Positions 35,694-44,872 of a DNA stretch of 64,000 bases are shown one piece after another. The notes under the pieces were generated by a model that worked only from the letters and a program-made list of their open reading frames with translations, was not told the DNA's origin and ran no database searches. Each line of letters begins with the position of its first letter. Positions within the stretch are counted from its first letter, which is position 1. The translations under genes and the position numbers were made by a program. Source of the DNA: Flavobacterium ranwuense (GTDB lineage: Bacteria; Bacteroidota; Bacteroidia; Flavobacteriales; Flavobacteriaceae); assembly GCF_004349315.1 (NCBI RefSeq), contig NZ_SMLH01000001.1, forward strand, positions 930,001-994,000. The letters are read 5' to 3'.

Positions 35694-37289
35694 TTAGTTT
35701 TTCCAAATTCCTTTTATTTTCCTTATTGTAAAATTTTTAATTTCTTGTTCTTCATCGGATTGAATCCTTAATTGCGTGTAGGGCGTTGTGGGGAAAATTT
35801 GTTCGGTGAAAGTATATATCCCTCCGTTCAGGAAAATTTCAACAGAAGACCAATCTAAAATAATTTGGTAATCCATAGTTTCGGAGTTATTATTTAGCAT
35901 CGCGGTTTTATGAATTTCTTTTCCGAAATTTTTCTCGAAATTCACGATTCCCGAATGGCGTCTGTCAATAGAAAATATTTTTGATTCAGCTTCATAATCT
36001 ATTACTAAAGAATCCTTTGTTTCGTTAGAAAAAACCAGTTTTAAATTTTTTGTCACCGCTTTAAATCGTATTTCTGATTGATTTAGATGAGGGTAGTCAA
36101 AGGAGATTTTTTGATTTGCTTTTATAGCTATTAAATCTTTGGAATAGGCAGTGACTAATTGTTTTTTGAACTGTTCTACAGGAGTACTTTTTAGTACATA
36201 GTTTTCATTAGTTTTTATTAGTGAAAGTTCTCTGGGTAGTGTCATGGCACTCCTCCAGTTTTTGGTTGGGGTATTTCTGGCATACAGCCAATTACTCATC
36301 CAGCCTACGAAAATTCGTTTTCCATTTGGTGTGTTGTTATACGTAACGCCGGCATAATTATCAGCTCCGTAATCAACCCATTTAACTTCTTTTTGAGACG
36401 TTTTGAAATTTTTACCATCAAAATCACCAATGAAATATTGGGTTCCAGAACCGCCATTAGGTGCGCCTGGATTTATGCTAATTAATAAAACCCATTTTTC
36501 CTCATTGGAGCCTGCAACTTTTAATTTAAAAATATCGGGGCATTCCCAAACCCCACCGTGAGCACCTAGGTTTTGTCCAAAGTCACTTTCGAATTTCCAA
36601 TCAATTAAATTTTGTGAAGTGTAAAACTGGGCATGATCGCCGGCCACTAAAACCAGATTCCAACGATTAGTTTCAGTATTCCAAAATGCTTTGGGGTCTC
36701 TGAAATCTTTCTGGTCAGCATTTTCTATGATTGGATTTCCGCTATATTTTAACCAAGTTTCGCCATTATCTAAACTATACGCTAATCCTTGAGTTTGATA
36801 ATTTTTTTTGCCCGCTTTTTCACCTTCCATATCATGATAGGTAAAGATGGCAATCATCGGTGGATTTTCTTTTGTTCCCAGACCTGAAGTATTATGTAGA
36901 TCTACAACGGCACTTCCGGAAAATATCATCCCTAATTTATCTGGAAATAAAGCAATTTTTTTAGTTGTCCAATGGATTAAATCAGTGCTTGTGGCATGTC
37001 CCCAATGCATCGGTCCCCACACAATATCATCTGGAAAATATTGGTAAAACAGATGATAGACTCCTTTATAATATACCATTCCGTTTGGATCATTCATCCA
37101 TTTTTTTTCAGGTGAAAAATGAAATTGTGGACGAAAGGGTTCTTTATATTTTTTTGATGAATCAAAGACTATTTTTTCAGAAGAATGAATTGTAATGACA
37201 TCATTGCTTTGTCCTTTTTTACAAGAAAATAAGGATGTAGCAGTCCCCAAGAGGAGTAAAATCAATAAAATAGTAGATGTGAACTTCAT
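35694..37289 (-). CDS. GH32 fructan/sucrose hydrolase lipoprotein (levanase/invertase type)
   Basis: 531 residues. Lipoprotein signal ends SLFSC-KKG. Five-bladed propeller motifs: WMNDPNG with nucleophile Asp67, FRDPKAFW (transition-state RDP) and GVWECPDIF with the acid/base Glu; WGHATSTDLIHW lies between. The C-terminal beta-sandwich (about 370-531) includes VEIFLNGGIYTFTE. The enzyme releases fructose from beta-fructosides (sucrose, levan or inulin) by a retaining mechanism; the exact linkage cannot be read. As a lipoprotein it acts in the periplasm or on the cell surface. First gene of the leftward operon, divergent from the GH65 gene across a paired LacI-type operator. Confidence 0.93.
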   Translation of the reverse strand: MKFTSTILLILLLLGTATSLFSCKKGQSNDVITIHSSEKIVFDSSKKYKEPFRPQFHFSPEKKWMNDPNGMVYYKGVYHLFYQYFPDDIVWGPMHWGHATSTDLIHWTTKKIALFPDKLGMIFSGSAVVDLHNTSGLGTKENPPMIAIFTYHDMEGEKAGKKNYQTQGLAYSLDNGETWLKYSGNPIIENADQKDFRDPKAFWNTETNRWNLVLVAGDHAQFYTSQNLIDWKFESDFGQNLGAHGGVWECPDIFKLKVAGSNEEKWVLLISINPGAPNGGSGTQYFIGDFDGKNFKTSQKEVKWVDYGADNYAGVTYNNTPNGKRIFVGWMSNWLYARNTPTKNWRSAMTLPRELSLIKTNENYVLKSTPVEQFKKQLVTAYSKDLIAIKANQKISFDYPHLNQSEIRFKAVTKNLKLVFSNETKDSLVIDYEAESKIFSIDRRHSGIVNFEKNFGKEIHKTAMLNNNSETMDYQIILDWSSVEIFLNGGIYTFTEQIFPTTPYTQLRIQSDEEQEIKNFTIRKIKGIWKN

Positions 37290-37363
37290 TTAAAAAAGGA
37301 TTTATTTTTATAGATGCTGTATAAAAATAGGATTCTTTTTTTTAATTATTTAGTTTGAAATTA

Positions 37364-37399
37364 TCTAAAACGTTTTCGATAAGTCGAAAACGTTTTCGA
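37364..37399. promoter_or_regulatory. Paired LacI-type operators between the GH32 operon and GH65
   Basis: TCTAAAACGTTTTCGA (37364-37379) and the perfect palindrome TCGAAAACGTTTTCGA (37384-37399) have centres exactly 20 bp apart. They lie between the divergent GH32 and GH65 genes and so may control both. Central CpG palindromes of this type are typical of LacI/GalR operators. Confidence 0.75.
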
Positions 37400-37453
37400 T
37401 TTGTATTGCGTAGACTATATGGAACTATTTAATATTTTAACAAATAAATTATA

Positions 37454-37461
37454 TATGTTTG
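37454..37461 (+). promoter_or_regulatory. -7 box of the GH65 gene
   Basis: TATGTTTG matches TAnnTTTG and lies 25 bp before the start codon and about 55 bp after the operator pair. No -33 TTG is visible. Confidence 0.45.
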
Positions 37462-37486
37462 ATGCTATTATTAAAAAAATACAATT

Positions 37487-39493
37487 ATGATTTCAACATT
37501 TAAAAGTTTGTTTTTCATGCTTTTGGCAAGTCCAATTGTTATAGGTCAAGCCAAATCAGATGAATGGCATTTATTCGCGAATTCTAGAGAAAATTATTTT
37601 GGCGTGGCTATGGCAAATGGTCAAATAGGTATAGTTACGGATGATACCCCTCTTAAAACCAAAGAAATTATTCTAAATGGGGTTTATGACGGTAGTCCTG
37701 AAAATGGAATCAGTAGGATTGTTCGAGGAATCGAATTTTTGAACCTGCATTTGAATATTAATAATCAGGAAATCAAATCCGATAATATTGATAATTGGAG
37801 CCAAGTGGTTTCGATGAAAGAGGGGACAAGTACCACTTCATTTTCATTTAAAGATTTGGCGACGATCCATTACACAATTTTGGCTAACAGAGCAGTTCCT
37901 TTTTCAGCGATGGCAATTGTCGAAATTATACCAAATAAAGATATCGAAATTACTGCCAATAATTATATGATTGTTCCAGATGAATTGAAAGACGCTAAAA
38001 GTCAGTTCCGTGTTTTAAAAGACAATCAATACTTAATGCCGGTTTTTGGAACAACTGCTAAAACGTTAACCGGGAAATATACTGTCGCGGCTTCGACAAC
38101 TTTTCTTTTTGATGGTGAAAGTGAAACTTTAAAACAAACTGGTAACGAGGTTGGGTTTACTAAAAAATTGCTAAAAGGAAAAAAATATCGATTTGCTGTT
38201 GCAGGAGGAATTTGCACTTCAAAAGATGTTACGGATCCTTTGAATGAATCCGAAAGACAACCTATATACGCACTACAGGAGGGAATTGATAAATTATTGA
38301 GTAGACACAAACAGGCTTGGGCTGAATTATGGAAAACAGGTGATATTCAAATTGAAGGCGATCTGGATGCACAACAACGCGTGCGTTTTGCTTTGTACAA
38401 TTTGTACTCCTACATTCGTCCTGATACCAGACAGAGTATTGCACCGATGGGATTGTCTTCGCAAGGATACAACGGACATATTTTTTGGGATACGGAACTT
38501 TGGATGTATCCCACGCTTTTAGCATTGCAACCAGACATGGCAAAATCGTGTTTAGATTACCGTTCTGACCGTTTGCCAAAAGCGAAACAAAAAGCATTTA
38601 TTTACGGCTACAAAGGGGCAATGTATCCTTGGGAGTCTGATGATACCGGTGAAGAGGCCACCCCAACTTGGGCATTGACAGGAATTTTTGAACAACACAT
38701 TACCGCTGATGTTTCGATAGCTTTCTGGAATTATTACGCGTATACGCAGGATAAATCTTGGTTAAAAAAAGAATGGTCCGTACTGAAAGAAACTGCTGAT
38801 TTCTGGATAAGTCGTGTAGTGAAAAATCAAGATGGGAGTTATTCTATTTTAAATGTAGTAGGAGCTGATGAATATGCGCAACATATAGATGACAATGCTT
38901 TTACAAATGCCTCCGCTATAGAATCACTGAAAAACACAATAAAGGCAGCGACAATTTTGAATGAACCGATTGATCCCAAATGGAAAGATGTTTCAGAAAA
39001 ATTGACAATTCATGTCGAAAAAGGAATTACCCAAAATTACAAAGGATATCAAGGGCAAGTTATTAAGCAAGCAGATGTTAACTTATTGGCGTATCCTTTG
39101 CATGTCATCACAAATAAAGATCAAATAAAAAGAGATTTGGAATACTATGCCGAAAAAATTGATAAAAAAGATGGGCCGGCAATGGCCTCAGGAGTTTTGT
39201 CAGTTTTGTATGCACGATTAGGAGATAAGGAAAAAGCCTATAATTATTTTGTGAAATCCTATTTGCCAAATAGCCGTCCTCCTTTCGGGGTGTTTTCAGA
39301 ATCTGCGAACAGTAACAATCCCTATTTTGCAACAGGAGCTGGTGCAATGCTTCAAGCTGTTATCTATGGTTTCGGAGGTGTGGAGCAAACAGATTTGGGA
39401 TTGAAATATAATAAAGGGCTTTTGCCAAAGCAATGGAAATCTTTAAAAATAATTGGATTGGGAATGGATAATAAAACAATCACAATAGAATAA
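37487..39493 (+). CDS. Secreted GH65-family alpha-glucosidase (kojibiose-hydrolase/ATHL1-like)
   Basis: 668 residues with a Sec signal peptide (MISTFKSLFFMLLASPIVIGQ). An N-terminal beta-sandwich (about 25-270) precedes an (alpha/alpha)6 barrel with HIFWDTELWMYPTLLALQP and the acid-catalyst region VVGADEYAQHIDDNAFTNAS, where Glu462 is the expected general acid of GH65. The family includes phosphorylases and hydrolases of alpha-glucobioses; an exported member cannot rely on cytosolic phosphate and is probably a hydrolase. Related flavobacterial GH65 proteins hydrolyse kojibiose. Substrate here is undecided. Transcribed divergently from the GH32 operon with its own promoter-like box. Confidence 0.88.
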   Translation: MISTFKSLFFMLLASPIVIGQAKSDEWHLFANSRENYFGVAMANGQIGIVTDDTPLKTKEIILNGVYDGSPENGISRIVRGIEFLNLHLNINNQEIKSDNIDNWSQVVSMKEGTSTTSFSFKDLATIHYTILANRAVPFSAMAIVEIIPNKDIEITANNYMIVPDELKDAKSQFRVLKDNQYLMPVFGTTAKTLTGKYTVAASTTFLFDGESETLKQTGNEVGFTKKLLKGKKYRFAVAGGICTSKDVTDPLNESERQPIYALQEGIDKLLSRHKQAWAELWKTGDIQIEGDLDAQQRVRFALYNLYSYIRPDTRQSIAPMGLSSQGYNGHIFWDTELWMYPTLLALQPDMAKSCLDYRSDRLPKAKQKAFIYGYKGAMYPWESDDTGEEATPTWALTGIFEQHITADVSIAFWNYYAYTQDKSWLKKEWSVLKETADFWISRVVKNQDGSYSILNVVGADEYAQHIDDNAFTNASAIESLKNTIKAATILNEPIDPKWKDVSEKLTIHVEKGITQNYKGYQGQVIKQADVNLLAYPLHVITNKDQIKRDLEYYAEKIDKKDGPAMASGVLSVLYARLGDKEKAYNYFVKSYLPNSRPPFGVFSESANSNNPYFATGAGAMLQAVIYGFGGVEQTDLGLKYNKGLLPKQWKSLKIIGLGMDNKTITIE

Positions 39494-39900
39494 AGGTATA
39501 AAGCCAATATTGTATACCACGAATGCACTTGTTAATCTTTTCTTAAGGACTAGAATAATTGTATTTGTGGTTTTTTTTTATGGTGCTAACTCAAAATTCT
39601 CCGTGCAACCTTTTTAGTATAAAATCAGTATTAGAAATGAATAGCCTGAAAAGGCCTGAATTTCAATAAAATAAGATGTGGAAGTAGGACAGTCAGGATT
39701 TTTCAATTAAAAACTATTTAGCAAATAAGTATAAAAAGGGCTTTTGTATTAAAGAATCTGCAACAATTTTCGTCTCAAGGCTGTTTTTATGACAGATGTT
39801 TAGATTTTAAATTTAGTAAATCAAGTAATATTACGATAATGTGTTTATTTTAACGCTTTTTTTTGAATTTTATATAATTTTAATATTAATATTTTGAAGT
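39494..39900. other. Intergenic region before the SusC operators with no gene seen
   Basis: No open frame of useful length, no clear terminator and no recognisable RNA is seen in this AT-rich stretch. It may be the 3' UTR of GH65 and the upstream region of the SusC promoter. Confidence 0.5.
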
Positions 39901-39913
39901 TTTAATTTTAAAA

Positions 39914-39948
39914 TCGAAAACGTTTTCGGTTTAACGAAAACGTTATAG
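39914..39948. promoter_or_regulatory. Paired LacI-type operators upstream of susC
   Basis: TCGAAAACGTTTTCGG (39914-39929) and the weaker AACGAAAACGTTATAG (39933-39948) have centres 20 bp apart. The second site is 13 bp before the -7 box and would cover the -33 region, a layout suited to repression. Confidence 0.72.
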
Positions 39949-39961
39949 TTTGTAATTTTCT

Positions 39962-39969
39962 TAATTTTG
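39962..39969 (+). promoter_or_regulatory. -7 box of the SusC/SusD operon
   Basis: TAATTTTG matches TAnnTTTG. The start predicted near 39973 gives a ~100 nt leader that contains the 13-bp tandem repeats. Confidence 0.5.
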
Positions 39970-40003
39970 TCATAAAATTAGTTTTATGTTTACGAGATAT
40001 TTT

Positions 40004-40055
40004 AAAACAAACCATTAAAACAAACCATTAAAACAAACCATTAAAACAAATTATT
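40004..40055 (+). repeat. Four tandem 13-bp repeats in the susC leader
   Basis: Three perfect copies of AAAACAAACCATT (40004-40016, 40017-40029, 40030-40042) and a fourth degenerate copy AAAACAAATTATT (40043-40055). They end 20 bp before the susC start codon. Confidence 0.9.
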
Positions 40056-40075
40056 AACCAACTTATTTATTACGT

Positions 40076-43048
40076 ATGAAAAATAGTCTACTAAAAGGCT
40101 TGATGGTGTTTCTAACGATGCTATGTACTAGTCTGACCTACTCGCAAGATGTGTCCGGTACAGTGTCTGATTCTAGCGGTCCGCTTCCAGGGGCTTCTGT
40201 ATTAGTTAAAGGAACAACAAACGGAGCGCAAACTGATTTCGATGGAAAATTTACTATCAAGAATGTTGGCTCAAACGCAGTTTTAGTTTTTAGTTACATC
40301 GGTCTTAAAAGCCAAGAAGTAAATGTAGCTGGAAAAAGTACAATTAATGTGGAATTAAAAGAAGATTCGGCTGAATTGAAAGAAGTAGTTGTTATTGGTT
40401 ACGGTTCTGTAAGAAAGAAAGACGCAACTGGAGCAGTAGATCAAATTGGCGCAAAAGATTTTGATAATGTGTCTTCGCCATCACCTGCTCAATTATTAAG
40501 AGGTAAGGTTGCTGGTGTTCAGGTTACACAATCAAGTGGAGAGCCTGGTGCTGGTGTAGCAATTAGAGTTCGTGGAAACTCATCTATTCGTTCCGGAAAT
40601 GGTCCGCTTATAGTTATTGATGGAGTGCCATTGGATGGAGGAAATGTTTCTGCTGGTGGGGATAACCTACTGGGTGCTTCATCTGCAAAAAATCCATTAA
40701 ACTTTGTGAATCAAAATGATATCGAAAGTATTAGTGTTTTAAAAGATGCATCTTCTACCGCTATTTATGGTTCTCGTGGTGCAAATGGGGTTATTGTAAT
40801 CACTACCAAAAAAGGAAAATCTAAGGAGCCTCAATTGACTTACAGTACATCAGTGCAATTCAGTAAAATGTCAGGTAAGTTTAATGTTATGAGCGCAAAT
40901 GAGTTTGTAGCAGCTGGTGGAGATGACAAGGGTTCAAGAGATTATAATTGGAAAGATGCAGTTCTACGAAGTGGATTTGCAATGAACCATGATTTGTCTT
41001 TTAGCAAAACAACTGAAAATTCAAACACAAGAATCTCTTTTGGAGCTTCTAACACAGATGGTATTGTAAAAAACACGGGATTGGATAAATATTCTGCCTC
41101 TTTTTACAATTCTAACGATTTCTTTGGTGGGGCTTTAAAAGTAGAATCAAGAGTTATATATGCTTCTTTGAAAGATGAAACTACTATTTTATCTAATGAC
41201 GCTGGTTTTATTGGAAATATAATAGGTACTGCTTTATATTGGAACCCTACATTGCCTATTTATAAAGCCAATGGCTCGTATAATTCAATAAGTAATACTT
41301 ATTTAAATCCAGTAGAATTATTGAATTCTTACAAAGATTATACCAACACCAATAAATTGTTAGGGAGTATCAATACGACTTGGAAAATCAATAGTAAATT
41401 GAAATACCAATTCTTATTTGGTATAGAAAGTTCAACTTCGACTAGAAAAAGTCAATTGTTGCCAACAATGCGTATTTTAGATGTTGCTACTGCAGCTGTT
41501 CCTGGCTCTACAGATGTAAAGTATGGTCAAGCTAATATTGCTAGTCAAAATAAGTTTAACAAAACTTTTGAACATACGTTGAATTACAACAATGATTTTA
41601 GTGATAATTTTAACTTAGATGCATTAGTTGGTTATTCTTATTATGACTACACTGCTGATGGAAGTGGTGCTAGAGGAAAAGGATATGATAATGCACAAAC
41701 TAATCTTATTGATAATATTGAAGGTGGTTTGCAAAACGAATTTAGAGTTTCTTCTTATAGAAATAGAGTAGAATTACAATCTTATTTTGGTAGAATCAAT
41801 GCTACTTTATTTAAGAAATTAATCTTAACTGGTACTTTACGTTCTGATGGATCTACTAAGTTAGGACTCAACAATAAATATGATTACTTCCCTTCTGTAG
41901 GTATCGCTTACAAAGTTGTTGAAGGTAAGGAAGGATTGGTAAATGATTTTAAAGTTAGAGGAAATTACGGTATTACTGGAAATCAAGAATTTTCACCAAA
42001 CTCTGCAATTGCTAGAGCATCATACGGTAACAACGGAACTTTAGGTGTTGATAGTAATGCTAATGCTGATTTGAAATGGGAAACTACTAAATCATATGGT
42101 GTTGGAGCAGACTTTGAGTTATTGAATAATAGATTGACAGGTTCGTTAGATTATTTTCAAAGAGATACCAAAGATTTAATTTTCCCAGTTCCTGCTGCTG
42201 CCACTCAACCAGGTCCGCCATCACCACGTTTCAAAAACTTGCCAGGTAATCTAATCAACAAGGGAATTGAAGTTTCATTGAATTATAAGGTTATTGATAC
42301 TGAAGATTTAACTTGGGATATCTCAGGAAATGCATCTTTCTTAGAGAATAAGATGACAAATTTTGCTGGGTTTGTTTCTACAGGGGGATTAAACGGTCAA
42401 GGATTGTCCGGTGCTTATGCACAGGTAATTACGAATGATAAACCAATTTATTCATATTATATGTATGAATGGAGAGGATATGATGCTAATGGAAATTCTA
42501 TATATGCTGATGCGGCAGGTAATAATACTGGTCTAGGAACAGCTGCTAAATCAATATTAGAGAAACAACCATTGCCAAAAGTTAATGTTGGTCTCTCGAC
42601 GAACCTTACTTTCAAAGGTTTTGATGCCAGTGCTTCTTTTTATGGTGCATTTGGTCATTATATCTATAATAACACAACGAATGCTTATTTCTTCAAAGGT
42701 GCTTTACTTGGGGGTAGAAACGTAACTAAGGAAGCTGCAGCATCTGCGCAAGCACAAGGTGATCCAAATTCACCTTCAACTAAATACTTAGAAAAAGGTG
42801 ATTTCTTCAGATTGGGGAATTTAACTTTAGGATATACTTTTACAGGAAATGCATTAGAGAGATTTAAAATAAAATCAGCTCGTTTGTATGTAAACGGTTC
42901 TAATTTATTTGTAATTACAAATTATTCAGGATCAGATCCTGAGGTTGATACTGATAAATCATTAAATGGTGTGCCATCTGCGGGTATGGAATATTTATCG
43001 TATCCAAGAGAGAAAAGTGTAGCTGTTGGACTTAACGTAACATTTTAA
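40076..43048 (+). CDS. SusC-family TonB-dependent outer-membrane transporter
   Basis: 990 residues. Sec signal (ends LTYSQ), carboxypeptidase-regulatory-like domain (DVSGTVSDSSGPLPGASVLV, about 25-100), a TonB-box-like region (KEVVVIGYGSVRKKDATGAV), plug domain (QLLRGKVAGVQVTQSSGEPG, IDGVPLDGG, SSTAIYGSRGANGVIVITTK) and a 22-strand barrel to the C-terminus, which ends in VAVGLNVTF with terminal Phe. SusC imports oligosaccharides bound by the SusD lipoprotein, energised by TonB-ExbBD. Length is normal. It is preceded by the paired operator and tandem repeats, 10 bp from SusD. The sugar specificity cannot be read from the sequence; the context favours gluco- or fructo-oligosaccharides. Confidence 0.95.
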   Translation: MKNSLLKGLMVFLTMLCTSLTYSQDVSGTVSDSSGPLPGASVLVKGTTNGAQTDFDGKFTIKNVGSNAVLVFSYIGLKSQEVNVAGKSTINVELKEDSAELKEVVVIGYGSVRKKDATGAVDQIGAKDFDNVSSPSPAQLLRGKVAGVQVTQSSGEPGAGVAIRVRGNSSIRSGNGPLIVIDGVPLDGGNVSAGGDNLLGASSAKNPLNFVNQNDIESISVLKDASSTAIYGSRGANGVIVITTKKGKSKEPQLTYSTSVQFSKMSGKFNVMSANEFVAAGGDDKGSRDYNWKDAVLRSGFAMNHDLSFSKTTENSNTRISFGASNTDGIVKNTGLDKYSASFYNSNDFFGGALKVESRVIYASLKDETTILSNDAGFIGNIIGTALYWNPTLPIYKANGSYNSISNTYLNPVELLNSYKDYTNTNKLLGSINTTWKINSKLKYQFLFGIESSTSTRKSQLLPTMRILDVATAAVPGSTDVKYGQANIASQNKFNKTFEHTLNYNNDFSDNFNLDALVGYSYYDYTADGSGARGKGYDNAQTNLIDNIEGGLQNEFRVSSYRNRVELQSYFGRINATLFKKLILTGTLRSDGSTKLGLNNKYDYFPSVGIAYKVVEGKEGLVNDFKVRGNYGITGNQEFSPNSAIARASYGNNGTLGVDSNANADLKWETTKSYGVGADFELLNNRLTGSLDYFQRDTKDLIFPVPAAATQPGPPSPRFKNLPGNLINKGIEVSLNYKVIDTEDLTWDISGNASFLENKMTNFAGFVSTGGLNGQGLSGAYAQVITNDKPIYSYYMYEWRGYDANGNSIYADAAGNNTGLGTAAKSILEKQPLPKVNVGLSTNLTFKGFDASASFYGAFGHYIYNNTTNAYFFKGALLGGRNVTKEAAASAQAQGDPNSPSTKYLEKGDFFRLGNLTLGYTFTGNALERFKIKSARLYVNGSNLFVITNYSGSDPEVDTDKSLNGVPSAGMEYLSYPREKSVAVGLNVTF

Positions 43049-43058
43049 TTAAAAAACA

Positions 43059-44579
43059 ATGAAAAATAATAATATTATTAAGAGCATCTTATTCGTTGGT
43101 ACAATTGTACTAGCAGTAAGTTGTACCAATCTAGAGGAGGAAGTATTAGATGGTGTAGTTATTGGTAATTCAGCAGGTGGAACCGTTAACAGTGCATCTC
43201 TATTGACAAAAGCTTACGAAGGTTTAAGAGAATTCCAAGGTCAAGGTCAAATGTTTGCTTTAGATGAGATGTCTACGGATGCTTTAGTGGGGCCTACTCG
43301 TGGAGGTGACTGGGATGACAATGCAACATGGAGGCAAATCCATACACATACATGGGCGCCAGATCACAATGAAGTTAGAGGTGCGTGGAACTCTTTATTA
43401 TCAAATGTTTATAATTGTAATTTAGTTGTAGAAAACGGTACGGCTTCAGAGGTTGTTCAGGCGCGTTTTTTAAGAGCGTTTTACTATTATAATGTAGTTG
43501 ATTTGTTTGGTCAGGCACCATATAGAGAAGCTGGTTCTTCATTAGAAGCAGATCCAAAAGTATGGACAAGACAAGAAGCAACTACTTTTGTTATAAGTGA
43601 GTTAGAAGCTATTGTTGGTGCTTTACCAGCTCGTGTAGCTGGTGATGCAAGTATCGCAAACAAAGATGCTGCTAATTTCTTATTGGCTAAAATGTACTTA
43701 AACAAAGGAGTCTTTAATGCAGCAAATCCAGCAGGACCTTATGTTTTTGACGCTGCTGATATGACTAAAGTAGTAACTTATGTTAATGCAATAAATAGTT
43801 CTTTGGCAACAGATTATTGGGATAATTTTAAACCGGATAACAATACCTCTCCTGAAATATTGTTTTCCTCTAAGAATTTAAGAGGTGGACAGGGTGGAGG
43901 TATTCAGTCAAGATGGAGGATGAGTATGCATTACAATCAAACTCCTGATGGATGGAATGGTTTTGCTACTGTAGCTGAATATTATAATAAGTTTAATCCT
44001 AATGACAGACGTATTAAAAATTCTGATCCAGCAATTATTACGTCTTTTGGTAACAATGTAGGATTTCAAATTGGTCAAATGTACAAACCAGGTGGTGTAA
44101 CTCCATTGCAAGATAGAAATGCTCATCCATTAGTATTTACTGCTGCTTTAACATTAATTACAAGTGGTGCTACTTTAGAGACTGCAGGAATTAGAAGTCA
44201 AAAATATATTCCGGATGCTGCTAATTTAGGTACTCCAGAAAACGATTATGAATTCATGCGTTATTCGGATGCGTTATTAATGAAAGCTGAAGCAATTCTA
44301 AGAGGAGGAACTGGAACCAATGATGTTGTAAAACTTGGACTGTTAGTTTCTAGAACTAATGTACCAGGGACTATTCCAACTACATTAGAGGCTATTTATC
44401 TTGATAGAGGTAAAGAATTATGGTATGAAGGTTGGAGAAGAAATGATATGATTCGGTTCGGTAAATTCTTGGCTGCAAGAGAACTGAAACCTTACGTTTC
44501 TGATAACAGATATGTACTGTTCCCTATTCCAGCAGACGCATTATTTAATGCTAATTTGAAACAAAATCCTGGTTACTAA
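43059..44579 (+). CDS. SusD-family nutrient-binding outer-membrane lipoprotein
   Basis: 506 residues. Lipoprotein signal ending IVLAVSC-TNLEEE. TPR-like helical fold with the family landmarks ARFLRAFYYYNVVDLFGQAP and the C-terminal ELWYEGWRRNDMIRFGKF and FPIPADALFNANLKQNPGY. It acts as the lid on the SusC partner, catching the glycan at the surface. Ten base pairs after susC, and followed by a strong terminator, so the pair forms a two-gene transcript or the main part of one. Confidence 0.95.
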   Translation: MKNNNIIKSILFVGTIVLAVSCTNLEEEVLDGVVIGNSAGGTVNSASLLTKAYEGLREFQGQGQMFALDEMSTDALVGPTRGGDWDDNATWRQIHTHTWAPDHNEVRGAWNSLLSNVYNCNLVVENGTASEVVQARFLRAFYYYNVVDLFGQAPYREAGSSLEADPKVWTRQEATTFVISELEAIVGALPARVAGDASIANKDAANFLLAKMYLNKGVFNAANPAGPYVFDAADMTKVVTYVNAINSSLATDYWDNFKPDNNTSPEILFSSKNLRGGQGGGIQSRWRMSMHYNQTPDGWNGFATVAEYYNKFNPNDRRIKNSDPAIITSFGNNVGFQIGQMYKPGGVTPLQDRNAHPLVFTAALTLITSGATLETAGIRSQKYIPDAANLGTPENDYEFMRYSDALLMKAEAILRGGTGTNDVVKLGLLVSRTNVPGTIPTTLEAIYLDRGKELWYEGWRRNDMIRFGKFLAARELKPYVSDNRYVLFPIPADALFNANLKQNPGY

Positions 44580-44617
44580 GATTTATTTACTATTAATTAT
44601 TTTTTGAGTTAGTTATA

Positions 44618-44649
44618 AAGAGGGTATTTAGTACCCTCTTTATTTTTTT
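44618..44649 (+). terminator. Terminator after the SusC/SusD pair
   Basis: AAGAGGGTA (44618-44626), loop TTTAG, TACCCTCTT (44632-44640), then a T-rich tract. It separates SusC/SusD from the FG-GAP genes; bases 44650-44872 hold no other gene and no clear -7 box, so the FG-GAP genes depend on read-through or on an unrecognised promoter. Confidence 0.85.
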
Positions 44650-44872
44650 ATACAAGTCTGTTTTTATTTGGGTACCATTTATTGACGAATAAATATATTT
44701 TTAAATGAGTAATAGTCAGAACATATAAACCTTTTCTTATTTCTTTTAATTAGTAGTTTAATTTTTTTTTTAACGTACTACTATTCGCTTTATTGGTTTA
44801 TTTATTTTTTTATACAGTGAATATTACATAAATTGGCATCCTCTAATTACCTAATCAAATAGTATTTTAAAT

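Noticed and set aside
36847..37195. Plus-strand frames opposite GH32
   Set aside because: They overlap catalytic motifs of GH32 on the other strand and show no family signal.
40004..40055. Possible CRISPR array before susC
   Set aside because: The repeats are only 13 bp, directly adjacent with no spacers, and no cas genes are present.
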